Origin: Trichostrongylus colubriformis
Lineage: Eukaryota; Nematoda; Chromadorea; Rhabditida; Trichostrongylidae
Assembly: GCA_963978905.1 (NCBI GenBank)
Contig: OZ022259.1
Location: 5,580,001 to 5,644,000, forward strand
Direction of reading: 5' to 3'
DNA: 64,000 nt
Made by a program: the position numbers and the translations under genes. Below, piece by piece: positions 11,158 through 22,232 of this stretch; the stretch's first letter is position 1; each line of letters begins with the position of its first letter. The notes beneath the pieces were generated by a model, which was not told the origin of the DNA, did not search any database, and saw only the letters and a list, made by a program, of their open reading frames with translations.

Positions 11158-13401
11158 GCTATCGACTACGACCGCTTTTCGATTTCCGCGAAAGGCAAAT
11201 CAAAATCAAGTGGAAGAAATGAAGAATGCAGAAAACACTAAGATGAACAGATCTGAAAGTTGGACATAAGTGAGCGTATGGATTAACAGTTACTGTTTTT
11301 GAAATCGGGGGTCGTAGTTCAGTCAGGGACCATATTTTGAAGCTTTTTCATCCATCCTTTTTCATCATTCATTTATATTGTGGACGTGTCTACGTGTCTA
11401 GGCATCACTAGTAATAAATTGAATGGCATCGGTTCGTTTTTTCGCAAACACTGATAAAATGAGGGTAATATTTTATGGGCCTTTTTAGAGATTTCTTACT
11501 GCAAATCGCACCGAAAGAAACAGGAACACACACAGGACACATGAATAACACAGAATCACTGCAAGCTTAAAGAGATACTACCACATTGCAGTTGAAACAA
11601 TGAAGATGAATGTAGTTGAAAAGTTGGAAAATTGTAATAGCCAGTTAGTTAAATAGTTGTAGAGAGAATTACCAGCGGTTGCGCTGAAAAAGTGGCGTAG
11701 ATTACTGTAGAAGGATGGTGGTGCACGTGGTGCATTTGCACAAGAGCCATTGTCCTTGATTGCATGGTTTGCTTATCTCGAAAAATGGTGTCATGGATCC
11801 ATTCAGGAGTGGCACCCACTCTTTAAATTGTCGTAGGACTTTTTTTGGGCGCTAAGGGAGTTGGGGAGGGACAGTACAATGTGCTCTGCGTCTCTAACGC
11901 TATGCTTAGAGCGCAGAGAGGTCATAGCGCTAACCGAAACGGGACACGAATTCGTCTTTTTTCTATGTGGGAAGGAGATCCTCTTCACCTAGGCTTACGC
12001 AAACACGCATGAGTGATTGATTTCCTCGTAGTATACTGATCGCAGAATAACTTACTCATCTTCTTAGTTAGTTAGCTGTATCTAGGCATAAAATAACCTT
12101 GGTAGTACTTATGAGCAGAAGTTAGACGTGACCTATGCGCTTTCGTGCTTACTTATTAAGAAACTTTCATAGTTTCAGTACTCATTGTCTCATTTATCGA
12201 TTTATCGCTGGGTATACCTATGGATCGGTAGAACAGTGGAATGAGTATTTGCATATTTGCAGAATTGTGGAATCTCAGAAAAAGATTGGTGTGTCGATTG
12301 GAAAATGAGTGGGATTGCAATTTTGTTGAATACGGAATTGTGGAATCTTCATTTCTCTAATTCAGTCATTTAGAGGGTGCCTGGAAACCGATACGAATCT
12401 GGTGCTTTCCTGCACATTCCATAATTCCGCATTCCACAGAAATGCTATTACCCTAGTCGATACGTATCATATTTTTATCATTTTCCCGCGATCCTGCAAA
12501 AAGGCAAGTTCCGCTGTTACGAGCGATGCCGAACATTTCTATCCTGCAAGCACTCAGGCAAGCAGATATTACGAGTTCCAAAGGCTTGTAATGGAAATGT
12601 ATCTTTATTTTGGTTTTCAATGCCTTTTTGAGTGTGCACTACAGTACGAGGGTGCTTGAATTTGTAGGAAAGATTAATTCAATGGGTTCTCAACTTGTTG
12701 AATGTCGGTTTATCTGAGGGCTAATATTCATCCTCTATCTGCCTCAATCCTAACTTTAAGCTCTGCCTTATCCCAACTATGGCGCTAATCACGAAAAAGC
12801 GTATCTAAGCCGTTATCAGGGTAGCTGGTCGTATTTTAGCAAAAATACGACGAGGTTTTGTGTGGCGGTCAATGGGTTTGCTTGAGACAGAATAGGTGAG
12901 AGTATGATATATTTATTTCATGTGCACGTGTAAAGCGACCATACCAACGTATTCTTTGCGACGTTGGAAAAGAAGCGAAAAAGACTCGCTATCTTATGGG
13001 GCCGTTGACCCTGTGAATCATAAGTACGGACGTCGTTTGTAACGCCGTCTCAGACAACGAGACGACGAAGGACTGGGGTCGTCGTGATATATCCACTCAT
13101 CTCATTGCCAATATATTGTGTGCATTGGTACCTACACGAGTCATACATTGAAGTGAACGTACCTATTGCGGAGTCTGGTAGCAGCGCGAAGTTGTAGGAG
13201 TTGAAGTTTTGTTGGGTGTTGGAAACGGAAAGCAGACTGACCGCTCAGCGGGATCAATTTATTAAAGTATCCTCTCTTTGATAAGTGCTCATGTTGTCAA
13301 ACTTGTTAAGTGTTTGTGAAGGCCATGTTGATCTCTCACCGTACTGCTCCTCTTCACACTTAGTACTGAATTTGTCATTGTGAATAAATACGGCATCCAC
13401 T
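11158..13401. other. Intergenic, nothing recognised
   Basis: There is no supported gene, only short ORFs. A GACAACGAGACGACGAAGG stretch near 13050 is low-complexity. Otherwise no repeat was recognised. Confidence 0.3.
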
Positions 13402-14746
13402 AGATCTCATGCATCGGCTGCCGTGCATATGCGTACTGTTGGCAGGTACCGTAACCTTACGCCTAGTCATAATCGTCTCGGAGCAGAATCTGGAGAGTTG
13501 AATTTATTTCAAAACTGTTTAACATCTGATGTTCTCCGTCCTAGTTATAACCGCCTTACAATTAGTGCACGGCTTGAGATGGCACATTGCCATTGCACAG
13601 CACTGTTCTATGTTCCCACTTGTTATATGCTTTCATATCTTCCGTTGCTGGGGTCTACTAGACCAGAGTAGTTTTTCGCCCTATTCAAGGCTGCAATTGT
13701 GCCTCTAGTTTACGCTTTCAAGGCTTATGCTGCGGTGCAACAAACATGTAGGTGACATGCACTTTTTGCCACATGCATGGTAGCACAACTATTTGAGCGA
13801 ACTTCTCCGTGAACTAGGCTCCGTCTAGGTGCGGGATAGATGCAAGAGAGAGGTGCTATATAGGGCTATAAGAGTTAATTAGGGCTATAAGAGTTAATTA
13901 ATTGGAGAAGGCCCTCATTTTGCGTTCTTCTTTCACTATGCTATTCTATAAGCATCAGTATGAACACTCGAACTGTATTCTTGCCTGGCCTTGGAGAACG
14001 GAGCGGGGTTCAATTTTAATGGGTAAAAATAACGCCGAACGCTGAGCACAGTGAATTCTCCCTCCTCACTACGTTTACCTGATTGCGAAGTATCGCGGCT
14101 CCAACCACCAACGAACTAGACTGTGATTCACATGAGGTAGTTTCTGGAACGTCCTTATGTTCGAAGCGTCATGTTGATCGAGCTGTGCATTATGAACTGT
14201 ACATCCACAGTTCTCGATATAAGGAGGAGTGGTTAGGGAAGTGCGATCCATTGAGCTCTTCTTCGCTGACGCTTTTGTAAGGGTAGAGCACAAGATGGAT
14301 GGGTACCGACTGAATCTGCTGGAATTATGCAAAAACCCGATTCTGATGTAGTAGACAAATGCGAAGGGATATCAAATCGGTGCAGGTGGGAGCACTTATC
14401 TCTATGTTGTCGCTCCTCACCTGATACTGTCCTATTACTTTCATCTGTTTGTACACTAAAGTGTGTATTTCACCTAAACCTTATCGAGGGCAGATACGAA
14501 TTTCCCCTCAACTAAGGCTTAAGCAAAAATAGCGCCGGACATCAGAGCAGGGCAGTGACTCTCTAACTACATGAGCACCATAAATTTCTTCACATGATAA
14601 CGTTTAGGACGGAGAATATCACATGTTAAACAGTTATGAAGTAATTACATCTCCCCAGATTCTGCTCCAAAACGATGATAACTAGGCGTAAGGTGACGGT
14701 ATCCGTCAACAGTACGCAAATGCACGGCAGCCAATGCATGAGATTC
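13402..14746. repeat. 1.35-kb fold-back element just upstream of AAMP
   Basis: The left arm, 13402-13552, includes ATGCATCGGCTGCCGTGCAT, CCTTACGCCTAGT, GGAGCAGAATCTGG, AACTGTTTAACAT and TTCTCCGTCCTA. The right arm, 14597-14746, carries the inverse of each block in reverse order. Weaker pairing continues outward to about 13350 and 14790. The loop of about 1 kb contains a direct repeat AGGGCTATAAGAGTTAATT (two tandem copies at about 13862) and no recognised protein. It ends about 100 bases before the first AAMP codon, so it could overlap that promoter. Confidence 0.75.
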
Positions 14747-14820
14747 AGTGGGCGCCAACAAATACGTGAAAGCTTAGATCGTCAAAGAGTGCTTGTCATG
14801 CGTGGTATTTCACTTGAGTG

Positions 14821-14848
14821 GTTTTTTCAGATATTTGAGGCGCTAAGG
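14821..14848 (+). promoter_or_regulatory. Probable trans-splice acceptor and short 5' UTR of the AAMP gene
   Basis: A pyrimidine run ending GTTTTTTCAG (14821-14830) lies 18 bases before the chosen ATG. It matches the nematode 3' splice consensus, and no in-frame coding sequence precedes it. A spliced leader is therefore likely joined here, or else a non-coding first exon. Confidence 0.6.
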
Positions 14849-17800
14849 ATGCCAAACGATGATGATTTTTCTCGCATGGAAATGGAAGAAACCGAGGATC
14901 TTACTTCGGAGCACATCGAACGAGTCAGTTTCGATCTTTTGAGAGGCAGAAGTATTGACAGTGTTACACACGGGAAGCCGTGCGAAACGCTTGAGCCTCA
15001 TTGATTGTTATTGATATTTATTTGTTTGCGTATTTGCATGCACGATAGAAGCGTCAGAAAACAGGAACAATGATTTTAAAAAAACAGGATATTTCATGCA
15101 CAGCTGTTCGGTGGGTGAGGGTGGAGCTTGATGATAGTAACACTTTTATTCGACATTTCAAACCCATTTGTCTATGTTTTTCAAACAGCATGTGCTCTGC
15201 ATTTCGTGGTTAATTGCCAACAAATGCAATAAATTACTGCTATTCTTTTTGACATCCGCAGGCACACAAAATACTACAGAATCACATTTCAGGTGATTGA
15301 CTGCGGCGATATAGTGAGACCAAGTAATGAGCAATCAAGTAGTGACGATGAAGACCAGCAAAGTACTTCAAAGTATGTTCTAGCACTTGCTAGTTGAATT
15401 TTCGGTGCTAATGTAGCTGGTGGGACTCCAGTGAGCTCGGCGTCCGGCGCTATTCTTGCCTAGCTTTAAGCTTAAACCTTGGTTTAGGGGGAAGCCCCTA
15501 CTCCTTTGAAGTGAGGCTTAGATAAAAATATACAATGTCGAGTATACATACCAATGATTGTAGAACGGTTTCGGGTGTTTTCGCGACATTGCCCCCCCCC
15601 CCCCCAGCTACATTAGCACCAATTTTTTTTAATACAGTGAACACACCACACAATATGTTGAGGTGGCAAATTCGTTCTAACAGTTGGTCAAGTTTTTTCT
15701 GCCATTGACCGTTTTTGCAGTTTCTCTGATACGGGGGTGCGTGCTGTCGTCGATGACTCGCTGTATGCCCTGCAAGCCCACGCACAAGACTGTTTTGCCA
15801 TCGCTGTCGTGGCAGAGCGGTGGTTAGCTTCAGGTGGAGAAGATGATGTCGCTTTTCTCTGGGATCAGCACGTGTCCGGTGGGTGCTCTCTCGCCAGTAT
15901 TTGATCGTTTAATTTGATTATACATTGAACCTGTCGACAGCAATGTCTGATTTTTGTATTCTATAAAGTTTGAGGCATTTTCAGATTCTGACCCAGTGTT
16001 AAAGATTGAACACGATGATTCTGTGACGCACGTTGCATTCAACAACTCTCAATCTTTACTTGCCACAGCTGATATGTCAGGGAAAATCACTATTGTACAG
16101 TTATCAGATCTTTCTACTCGTGCTAAGGTAACATGTTAATTCTGATATTAAAACTCAATGTGGTTTAATACTAGGTTGTCGCAAAAGAAGTGCAGGTCTT
16201 GTTTTTCTTGTATCTAAGCAAACTTGTTGTTTAAAGTGATAGGTGTCATATGAAAGCCTATTTTTACTGTTTGCTGTTTTTTTTTTCGTTAGGAATATTC
16301 GGCAAAAATTTCGTATCATGTTCTTTCTATCAATTTGGATTCTAAGTTCAGATGTCGAAACGTGATTCCCGCAATGTTTTCTTCTATGTATTCAAGTTTG
16401 GGCGTAGTGCGGGTCAAATCGCTCGAAACATCATTGAAGTTAGGGGCGAGGGAAATGTCAGCAAATCAATGGTACAGCGCTGTTCTCGAAAGTATCGCTG
16501 TGCAATATTAGCCTGCAGCATGAGCTCCATGGCTTTTTGGTGGTACGCAGCCGGTCTCATCCATCGCAGCTTTCGGAATCCGTGTAAAACGATTTCGACA
16601 AAGAAATACTGCCAACAAACTAACAAAATGCGCCAGAAGCTCCGACTTATGTGCCCAAGATGTGCCTGAGATTGGTCAGTATGAAGGGTTCAGTTCTCTT
16701 CCTGTACCCAATCCTGCAAAAGTTGAATGAACTGGGCCACGAGACCCTACCTCATCCGCCATACTCATCGACCTCTCACCCTTTTACTACCACTTCTCAG
16801 GCATCTACATCATTCCCTCAGCGAAAAATGTTTCAAAAACAAAGACGATGTCAGAAATACCTCGTTGACTTTATCGCCTTCAGACCCGCGGACGTCTACG
16901 CTAGCGGCATGAATGAACTCGCTTCTCGTTGGCAATAATGTGCTGATTCTAATGGTTTTTGTTTTGATCAACAAAGCCTCTGAACTAATTTTTGTACGTT
17001 TAAGTTAGGGTTCGTAAACCTGCACTTCTTTTGTAACGACCTTATTTCGTTTCGCTCGAGAGGTTGACTAACAGTAATCTCATACAATCGGTTTGGTATC
17101 ATTTTTACTACAGTTTACAGCTCAATGACTGTAGTGATTTGGAGTGGACTTGTTGGCACACTACAAGTGACATCCTTTTCGCTGGTGATAAGGACGGTAT
17201 CGTGTGGATGTGGTTGATTGGACCTTCAGGCGTTGCCCAGTCCAAGGTTTGAGAGGTTTTCAAAATTCTTGGGTTATTGCATCTTCACTTGAACAAACGT
17301 TTTACTTCATTGAAATAGCTGATCAGTATTCTTTCTTATCTTCTTGTGTACCTTGGGCTTATAGAAAACTTTGTTGACTATCGTACTTGGTTTTAGTGCT
17401 ATACCGTGGATTTAATTTATTTCCAGTTGTTTCCAGGTGTACAGTGGGAATGGGGCACCGTGCACAGAAGGTCAGTTGTTGCCAGATGGAAGACGCTTGA
17501 TGGCTGGCTACGCTGATGGTTCAGTAAGTCAGTTACAGCTTTTCCATAACACTCATGAAAACGTCCCTACTTTGTTTTGTTAATGGCAGTTTGCTCAACA
17601 GCCATTGTTAACCTAAAAGTGGCTTGTAGAACTTACTCGCCAAGAGTAAATGAACGTAAATGAGTAACAGTAGAATGCCACCTGCTGGAAGCCTGATTGT
17701 TGATGCTTCAGTAGGTGTTGCTTGGTAAGAGTGTTACTCTTTCTTATGCCATTTAAGCATATGCTCGCATGGTCTATTTTCTGACCGCCCTTCTTCAATG

Positions 17801-19649
17801 TTTTTCACAACCCTCCCTAGCGAAGTGGCCTCCTTGAGGGTTCATGAAAAATCCTGCTGCGCTTTCGCCGGCATCTCGTAGCTCTTCCATTTTCATGACC
17901 TCTATTACTGACTTTGCCGCTTACGTCTCCCACCGACGGTGGATAAACAGAGAGATAGACAGACACCCTTCCAAACTTTTGCTTTTGTTTTCTGTTGCCG
18001 TGTGACATTTTTTACACGATTTTGCTAGGCTCCACTGTTTTCCTTTTGTTAGACTATTAGTCACGCTTTGGACGACGTCGTATTGACAGCTGCACTCTGG
18101 AATGAATGATCTCTTTGCGTAAGCGTGGCAGACATTTTCAACATGTCTCAAAGCAAAAGAAGTTTGTGAGACCATGGTATGGATTTTCCTGTGCTAGACC
18201 TCATAGTCATTTGTTCAGGGTTATGGAATTTGAAGGATGGAACGTTTCTGATGTTGAGTCTCGATGGTGCAATAACTGCTATCCATCACCATGTCAGTCA
18301 GCCTATTGGTGCTGTTGGAACAGAGACTGGTGAGAATATTTCACAGCAACACATTCCATTTGTATCCGAAAAATTTGCGCTCCGTGAAAGGGCTGAAAGA
18401 TGTGAGAATTTATGAGGCCCATGGATTATCCTGTTGATACTTCTTTAGGGAGTGGGCGGTGCTCTAGATTTCTTTTAGTGGTGCACCTCACATAGCACGC
18501 TCATAAGTGATCGTTTTGGTCTGCTGAGCGAGGCTTCAGTGAAGGTTTTTGACGCAATAGATCAAGCGTTGATTTTGGGCAATGCATTTCTGACCTTAAA
18601 TGATTCATCTCAGCTCCTTTTAAAACGTTTTGCGTTGATGATAACTCTTGTTTTTGCTAACGGGCGACCTTAGTTTCTACAAAGTAACCGAAATGCTGCA
18701 TTCGGCCTTTAGTTTTTAAGATTGAGCTGTTGAAATAGAATTACTTCAGTGCTTGCTTTTCGACTTGAATTTTCTGTATTAGTTGATAACCTTAGTACTA
18801 GTTGCATTTTTCGGTTATTACCGTGAAGCATAGCCATTTAGAATTTATCGTTTGTAAGGAAATCTACATTCAGCTTTGATTTGATATTTAGGCATTGTAC
18901 ATGTGGTCAACACTGCGCACACAGATAAACTTTCAATAGCCTTAACTTTTCCTGCGCTGTCGGATCCGAAAGATGTTGACGAGGTATTCATAATAGCAGG
19001 AAAAGACCTTCCCTGCTCTAATATTAGTATGTTGCGTTTATGTACCATTCATTTTGCAGGATCAAGCAAACCTGGAGAATTGCGTGGAATGCGTTCAATT
19101 TGCGTCGTTCAATTCATGGTTGGCTGTTGGCCGCAACGACGGCACGCTATGCGTCTATGAGACTACATCTACCACACCACGTAGCATATTCAGGGCTCCT
19201 TCACCACAGGTACTTTCTTCTTCGCATGGAGCCTTAGTTTGTTTAGAGGAACGGCAGGGAGTTGCGCCTTGACCATATATTGATTGCTATGCTCTAAAAT
19301 AGTACGTTACATTTCATGGGGTACTTTATGCAATAGTCCTTCAAGTATCGATTTCTAGGCTATGGTCCGCGCATTGTGGTCAATGGAGGGTAACACGCCG
19401 TTTTTGTGCGTTGGTTCAGTGGATTGTTACGTTAGAGTGTTTGATGCAAGAGATGGATCGCTATTCAAAGTAGGTTTTAGTAGGTTTATACCTTAACCCG
19501 AAACTTTTCAAAAAGGTGATGTCTAGGAACTCGGCAATGGAGCGGATGAAATTTTGGATATGGTGATTCTGGGGTCGAATCCTTTACGTATAATGACGGC
19601 TGGGAGCGGTGGCGTCATTCGAGTTTTCGATTTATCTAATCTCGGTTGA
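14849..19649 (+). CDS. aamp: AAMP-type WD40-repeat protein, 11 exons
   Basis: Exons: 14849-14923, 15293-15372, 15721-15878, 15985-16127, 17121-17246, 17437-17527, 18219-18329, 18892-18983, 19060-19209, 19359-19469, 19527-19649. They total 1,260 bases (419 residues plus TGA), close to the family's usual length, and every junction keeps phase. The start is acidic (MPNDDDFSRMEMEETEDLTS, then SSSDDEDQQST). WD40 blades follow: LASGGEDDVAFLWDQH, LLATADMSGKITIVQL, ILFAGDKDGIVWMWLI, LMAGYADGSVRLWNLKDG, LAVGRNDGTLCVYE, FLCVGSVDCYVRVFDARDGS and a final GSGGVIRVFDLS. Order and acidic N-terminus match angio-associated migratory cell protein (yeast Sqt1, a ribosomal protein chaperone). A chaperone or scaffold role is inferred. 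The 1-kb intron 4 holds a dead mariner and intron 2 a fold-back MITE. The exon 6 donor A|GTCAGT is weak but restores D-G-S-V-R-L-W. Two TFIIA-gamma genes follow. Confidence 0.93.
15399..15626. repeat. Fold-back MITE in AAMP intron 2
   Basis: TTGGTGCTAATGTAGCTGG-type ends: the left is TCGGTGCTAATGTAGCTGG at about 15402 and the right is CCAGCTACATTAGCACCAA at about 15604, preceded by a run of about 14 C. It is non-coding and lies wholly within the intron between exons 2 and 3. Confidence 0.7.
16174..17042 (+). mobile_element. Decayed mariner in AAMP intron 4
   Basis: The ends are GGTTGTCGCAAAAGAAGTGC (16174) and the inverse GCACTTCTTTTGTAACGACC (ending about 17040), flanked by TA. The plus strand keeps N-terminal transposase text (16352 on: SKRDSRNVFFYVFKFGRSAG, then an HTH-like block with VSKSMVQRCSRKYR) and C-terminal text (NELGHETLPHPPYSS in place of the YSPD motif, then KCFKNKDDVRN in a shifted frame, then DVYASGMNELASRWQ). 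The middle is deleted and the frames shift, so it is inactive. Same strand as the host gene. It resembles the SETMAR/Hsmar1-like branch of mariner; this is inference from remembered family blocks. Confidence 0.88.
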
Positions 19650-19735
19650 CTTTCCACTCGCTTTTCGTTGTTGTCATATGAACTGATTGTTAGTCATTCT
19701 GTTGTTGTAGTTGTTGTTGAGCTATACTCCCAGTA

Positions 19736-19741
19736 AATAAA
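19736..19741 (+). terminator. AAMP polyadenylation signal
   Basis: AATAAA lies 87 bases after the AAMP stop codon and about 113 bases before the splice acceptor of the next gene. Confidence 0.7.
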
Positions 19742-19841
19742 TTCTGAAGTATTAGTACCTCCACCTGAAGGTGTTTCCAGGCATTTCAAGCCTACTGCTA
19801 CCGATTTAACGTGAAATTAGTACGAACAGGACTATCCTTGG

Positions 19842-19854
19842 TAACTCTTTGCAG
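19842..19854 (+). promoter_or_regulatory. Probable SL2-type trans-splice acceptor of TFIIA-gamma copy 1
   Basis: GTAACTCTTTGCAG ends at 19854, directly abutting the ATG at 19855. A TTTGCAG acceptor abutting the start codon, and about 113 bases from the upstream AATAAA, is the layout of a downstream gene in a nematode operon. Confidence 0.65.
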
Positions 19855-20594
19855 ATGACTTACTACCAGATGTACAGGAATACGACCCTTGGGGAGGCAC
19901 TGCAGAAAACACTAGACGATCTTGTGCACGAACGTATCTCGTTACTGAGCTTACAAGGACAATTAAACTCTTTTCATTTATTTGATTTCAGAAATGATTC
20001 CACCGCAACTTGCAGTCAAGGTTTTGGCTATTTACGACAAAGCAATTAACAAAGCACTCGCCCAAAAGGCCAAAAATAAGATGTATTTCAAGGCAAGTGT
20101 GTAAACCTCCAGTATAGGACTGGCTATCAACCTAAAACCTAATGTCGAGTGATACATGAAGAACAATCGCCTTTTATTGTGTAAGTGGCGTTTTTATGGG
20201 TAATGACCCTAAAGCGACGCTGGACCTGTTGTCCATTACAGCTATGGTTTGATCACGATCATCGTAATCCGGAGTGGCTTACTCTTTCCTTTTTCTCGTC
20301 TTCTATAGTCAACCAAAATTTATGGGAGTTAGCAGCCGAGAAGCTTTGTAGCTCAAGTGGATGTTCGATTGTCATTGTGATGAAAATGACTTTAAAACCA
20401 ATAACATACATAAATAATCCTGTAAATAGTTGAATAAGTGTAAGTTTTTGCAGGCAGAGAAACTACGGGCTTATCGGCACTGTGATAATGTGTGGACGTT
20501 TCTCATGGAGCGGGTAGACTTTCGTGATAGCATTCGTGTGGCCAGAGTGAAATTCGTTGCTTGTGATGGATCAGCTAAATTGGCGACAACATGA
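19855..20594 (+). CDS. gtf2a2: TFIIA small (gamma) subunit, copy 1
   Basis: Exons 19855-19933, 19992-20092 and 20454-20594 give 106 residues; human TFIIA-gamma has 109. Conserved blocks are [19 protein letters not shown], then [20 protein letters not shown], then [12 protein letters not shown] and VKFVACDG. The first half is the helical four-helix-bundle part and the second the beta-barrel that meets TBP and DNA. As part of TFIIA with the large subunit it should stabilise TBP at core promoters in the nucleus. The second intron appears to use a GC donor (TTCAAG|GCAAGT), since no GT site gives a comparable join. It is unusual at the C-terminus: the ACDG motif is followed by a short SAKLATT tail, and the stretch before it is shorter than in copy 2. 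It sits 205 bases behind AAMP, likely the second gene of an operon. Confidence 0.93.
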
Positions 20595-21013
20595 GAATTT
20601 TAGCCTGAAGAAGCTGCATTCGATTCCTAGTTTAACTTGAGTAACTCACACCATTTTTCCAGTTTTGAAAATTGTGCCCAATTTTCTAATACACGAATGT
20701 GAACAATGGTCAACAGTATTTTCCATGTAAATATGTCTGTATCTCTCCACTCTTGTACAAGAAAAGTAATCTAGAGATCTAGATTTTCTCTTAGAATTGC
20801 CTTCTATAATTGTTCTAGGTAATAATGGTTGTTACAAACTGGATGTGATTTCATTCGTTTTGTGATTATATTAGTTGTGATATGTTTTTTATGCATACCT
20901 GGTGGGTGCCTTCTATTTACAAACTTTCAAATTGGATGTTTTCAGTGGCCTTTTTGCAATGTGTTACAAATATGCAACTGTGATTCTTGTGGCCTTTAAT
21001 ACGCGGCTACACA

Positions 21014-21019
21014 AATAAA
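21014..21019 (+). terminator. Polyadenylation signal of TFIIA-gamma copy 1
   Basis: AATAAA, 420 bases after the copy 1 stop. Candidate acceptors for copy 2 follow at about 21087 (CCTTTACGCTCAG) and 21128 (ACTCACAG), again with operon-like spacing. Confidence 0.5.
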
Positions 21020-21134
21020 TTATTATTGTAAATCTGTTGAATCGTAAAGGAAGTTTGAATCTTCGGTTACTTCCCTTTACGCTCAGACCCAAGTAGCGCA
21101 ATTATTTTGAATTCATGAGTACTCACAGAAAGCA

Positions 21135-22099
21135 ATGGCATATATGATGTATCGAGAGACCACTTTGGGCTCGGCCCTCAGTCGTACTTTGGATGAATTT
21201 GTGGAAGAAGGTCTGATAACTCGTCCACTTGCAATGAAAGTACTAACCACCTTCGATAAGAATATAAATAAAGCGCTCGCATATCGAGTGAAAAACAAGG
21301 TAGGAATCATTTGAGGTTTGCTTTATTTCTGCTCTGGTATTGTTGGGGTTTTATGCGTGATTTTGCCCATCTAAAATCACATGCGTGTAAATCTAGAACC
21401 CTATAGCAGTGCGACCCCGCGATGGTTTGGTCGTATGTTAAGGTTTTGCTCGAACCGCATGAAGACCTCATTGGGGCTACAAGCATCTCATTGCTGAGTT
21501 CCAAGATGTCAGCATCATAGGAAACTTGGTCCAATGACTGGGTTCCGGATGAAGTCTCTAGCAATGGTGAAAACCAGAAAAAAATCGTTACGTACATCCA
21601 CTTCTCACACATATAAAGCTCCACTCAGCCAACCTCGAGGTGTGAAAAGCCATAGCGCTAGCGTAATCTAATCACGTAGTATCTGCGACCAAAGGTTCAA
21701 TGAAATGTAAGTGAAGCCGGTACTGCGGCTCTCCTTGGGATGACCCGCTCGGCCATTCCGTTTATTCCTCACTCATGCTGTGATCTATCCACTTCATCCC
21801 AGTCGCTCTGCCATACATTAATGGTTTTACGGCATCATGCAGTGAAAAAAAATTTAAGGTCCAATTTAAAGCTGACAAATTGGTCACATATCGATACTGT
21901 GATAATGTCTGGACATTTGTGATCAACGGTGTAGAGTTCCGAGATGTACATCGGTCAATTGATCGTACCGTGGATCGGTGAGCATGTTTGCTCCTAATCT
22001 ATTTTGTTATCACCAGAACGGGTATATTTCAGCGTCAAAATAGTTGCATGTGACGGGCGTGCACCAGGACTGGCTGGCACAACTAGTGGAACCATGTGA
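21135..22099 (+). CDS. gtf2a2: TFIIA small (gamma) subunit, copy 2
   Basis: Exons 21135-21299, 21859-21977 and 22033-22099 give 116 residues. Blocks: MAYMMYRETTLGSALSRTLD, then LAMKVLTTFDKNINKALAYR, then YRYCDNVWTFVINGVEFRDV and DRVKIVACDG, with a Gly/Thr-rich tail (LAGTTSGTM). By hand alignment it shares about 60 of roughly 100 aligned residues with copy 1 and is the more canonical of the two (FVINGVEFRDV, VKIVACDG). Its introns, after codon 55 (phase 0) and codon 94 (phase 2), do not coincide with those of copy 1. A short out-of-frame ATG at 21111 precedes the start. It may be the third cistron of the AAMP operon. Role as for copy 1; whether both serve general transcription or one is tissue-restricted cannot be told from sequence. 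Confidence 0.93.
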
Positions 22100-22226
22100 G
22101 TGGTGATCCCGTCAAGGCTTTCAACAGGCTACACATACTCGAGTAACATCTCATTAATTTCATCTCATAAACTGGCAGGTCACGCGATCACGTGTACTTC
22201 TAATTACGGTTACAACTGAAGTATTC

Positions 22227-22232
22227 AATAAA
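22227..22232 (+). terminator. Polyadenylation signal of TFIIA-gamma copy 2
   Basis: AATAAA, about 130 bases after the stop codon. Confidence 0.6.

Noticed and set aside
21307..21624. 105-codon minus-strand ORF
   Set aside because: It lies within the first intron of TFIIA-gamma copy 2, antisense, with no recognised domain or splice context.
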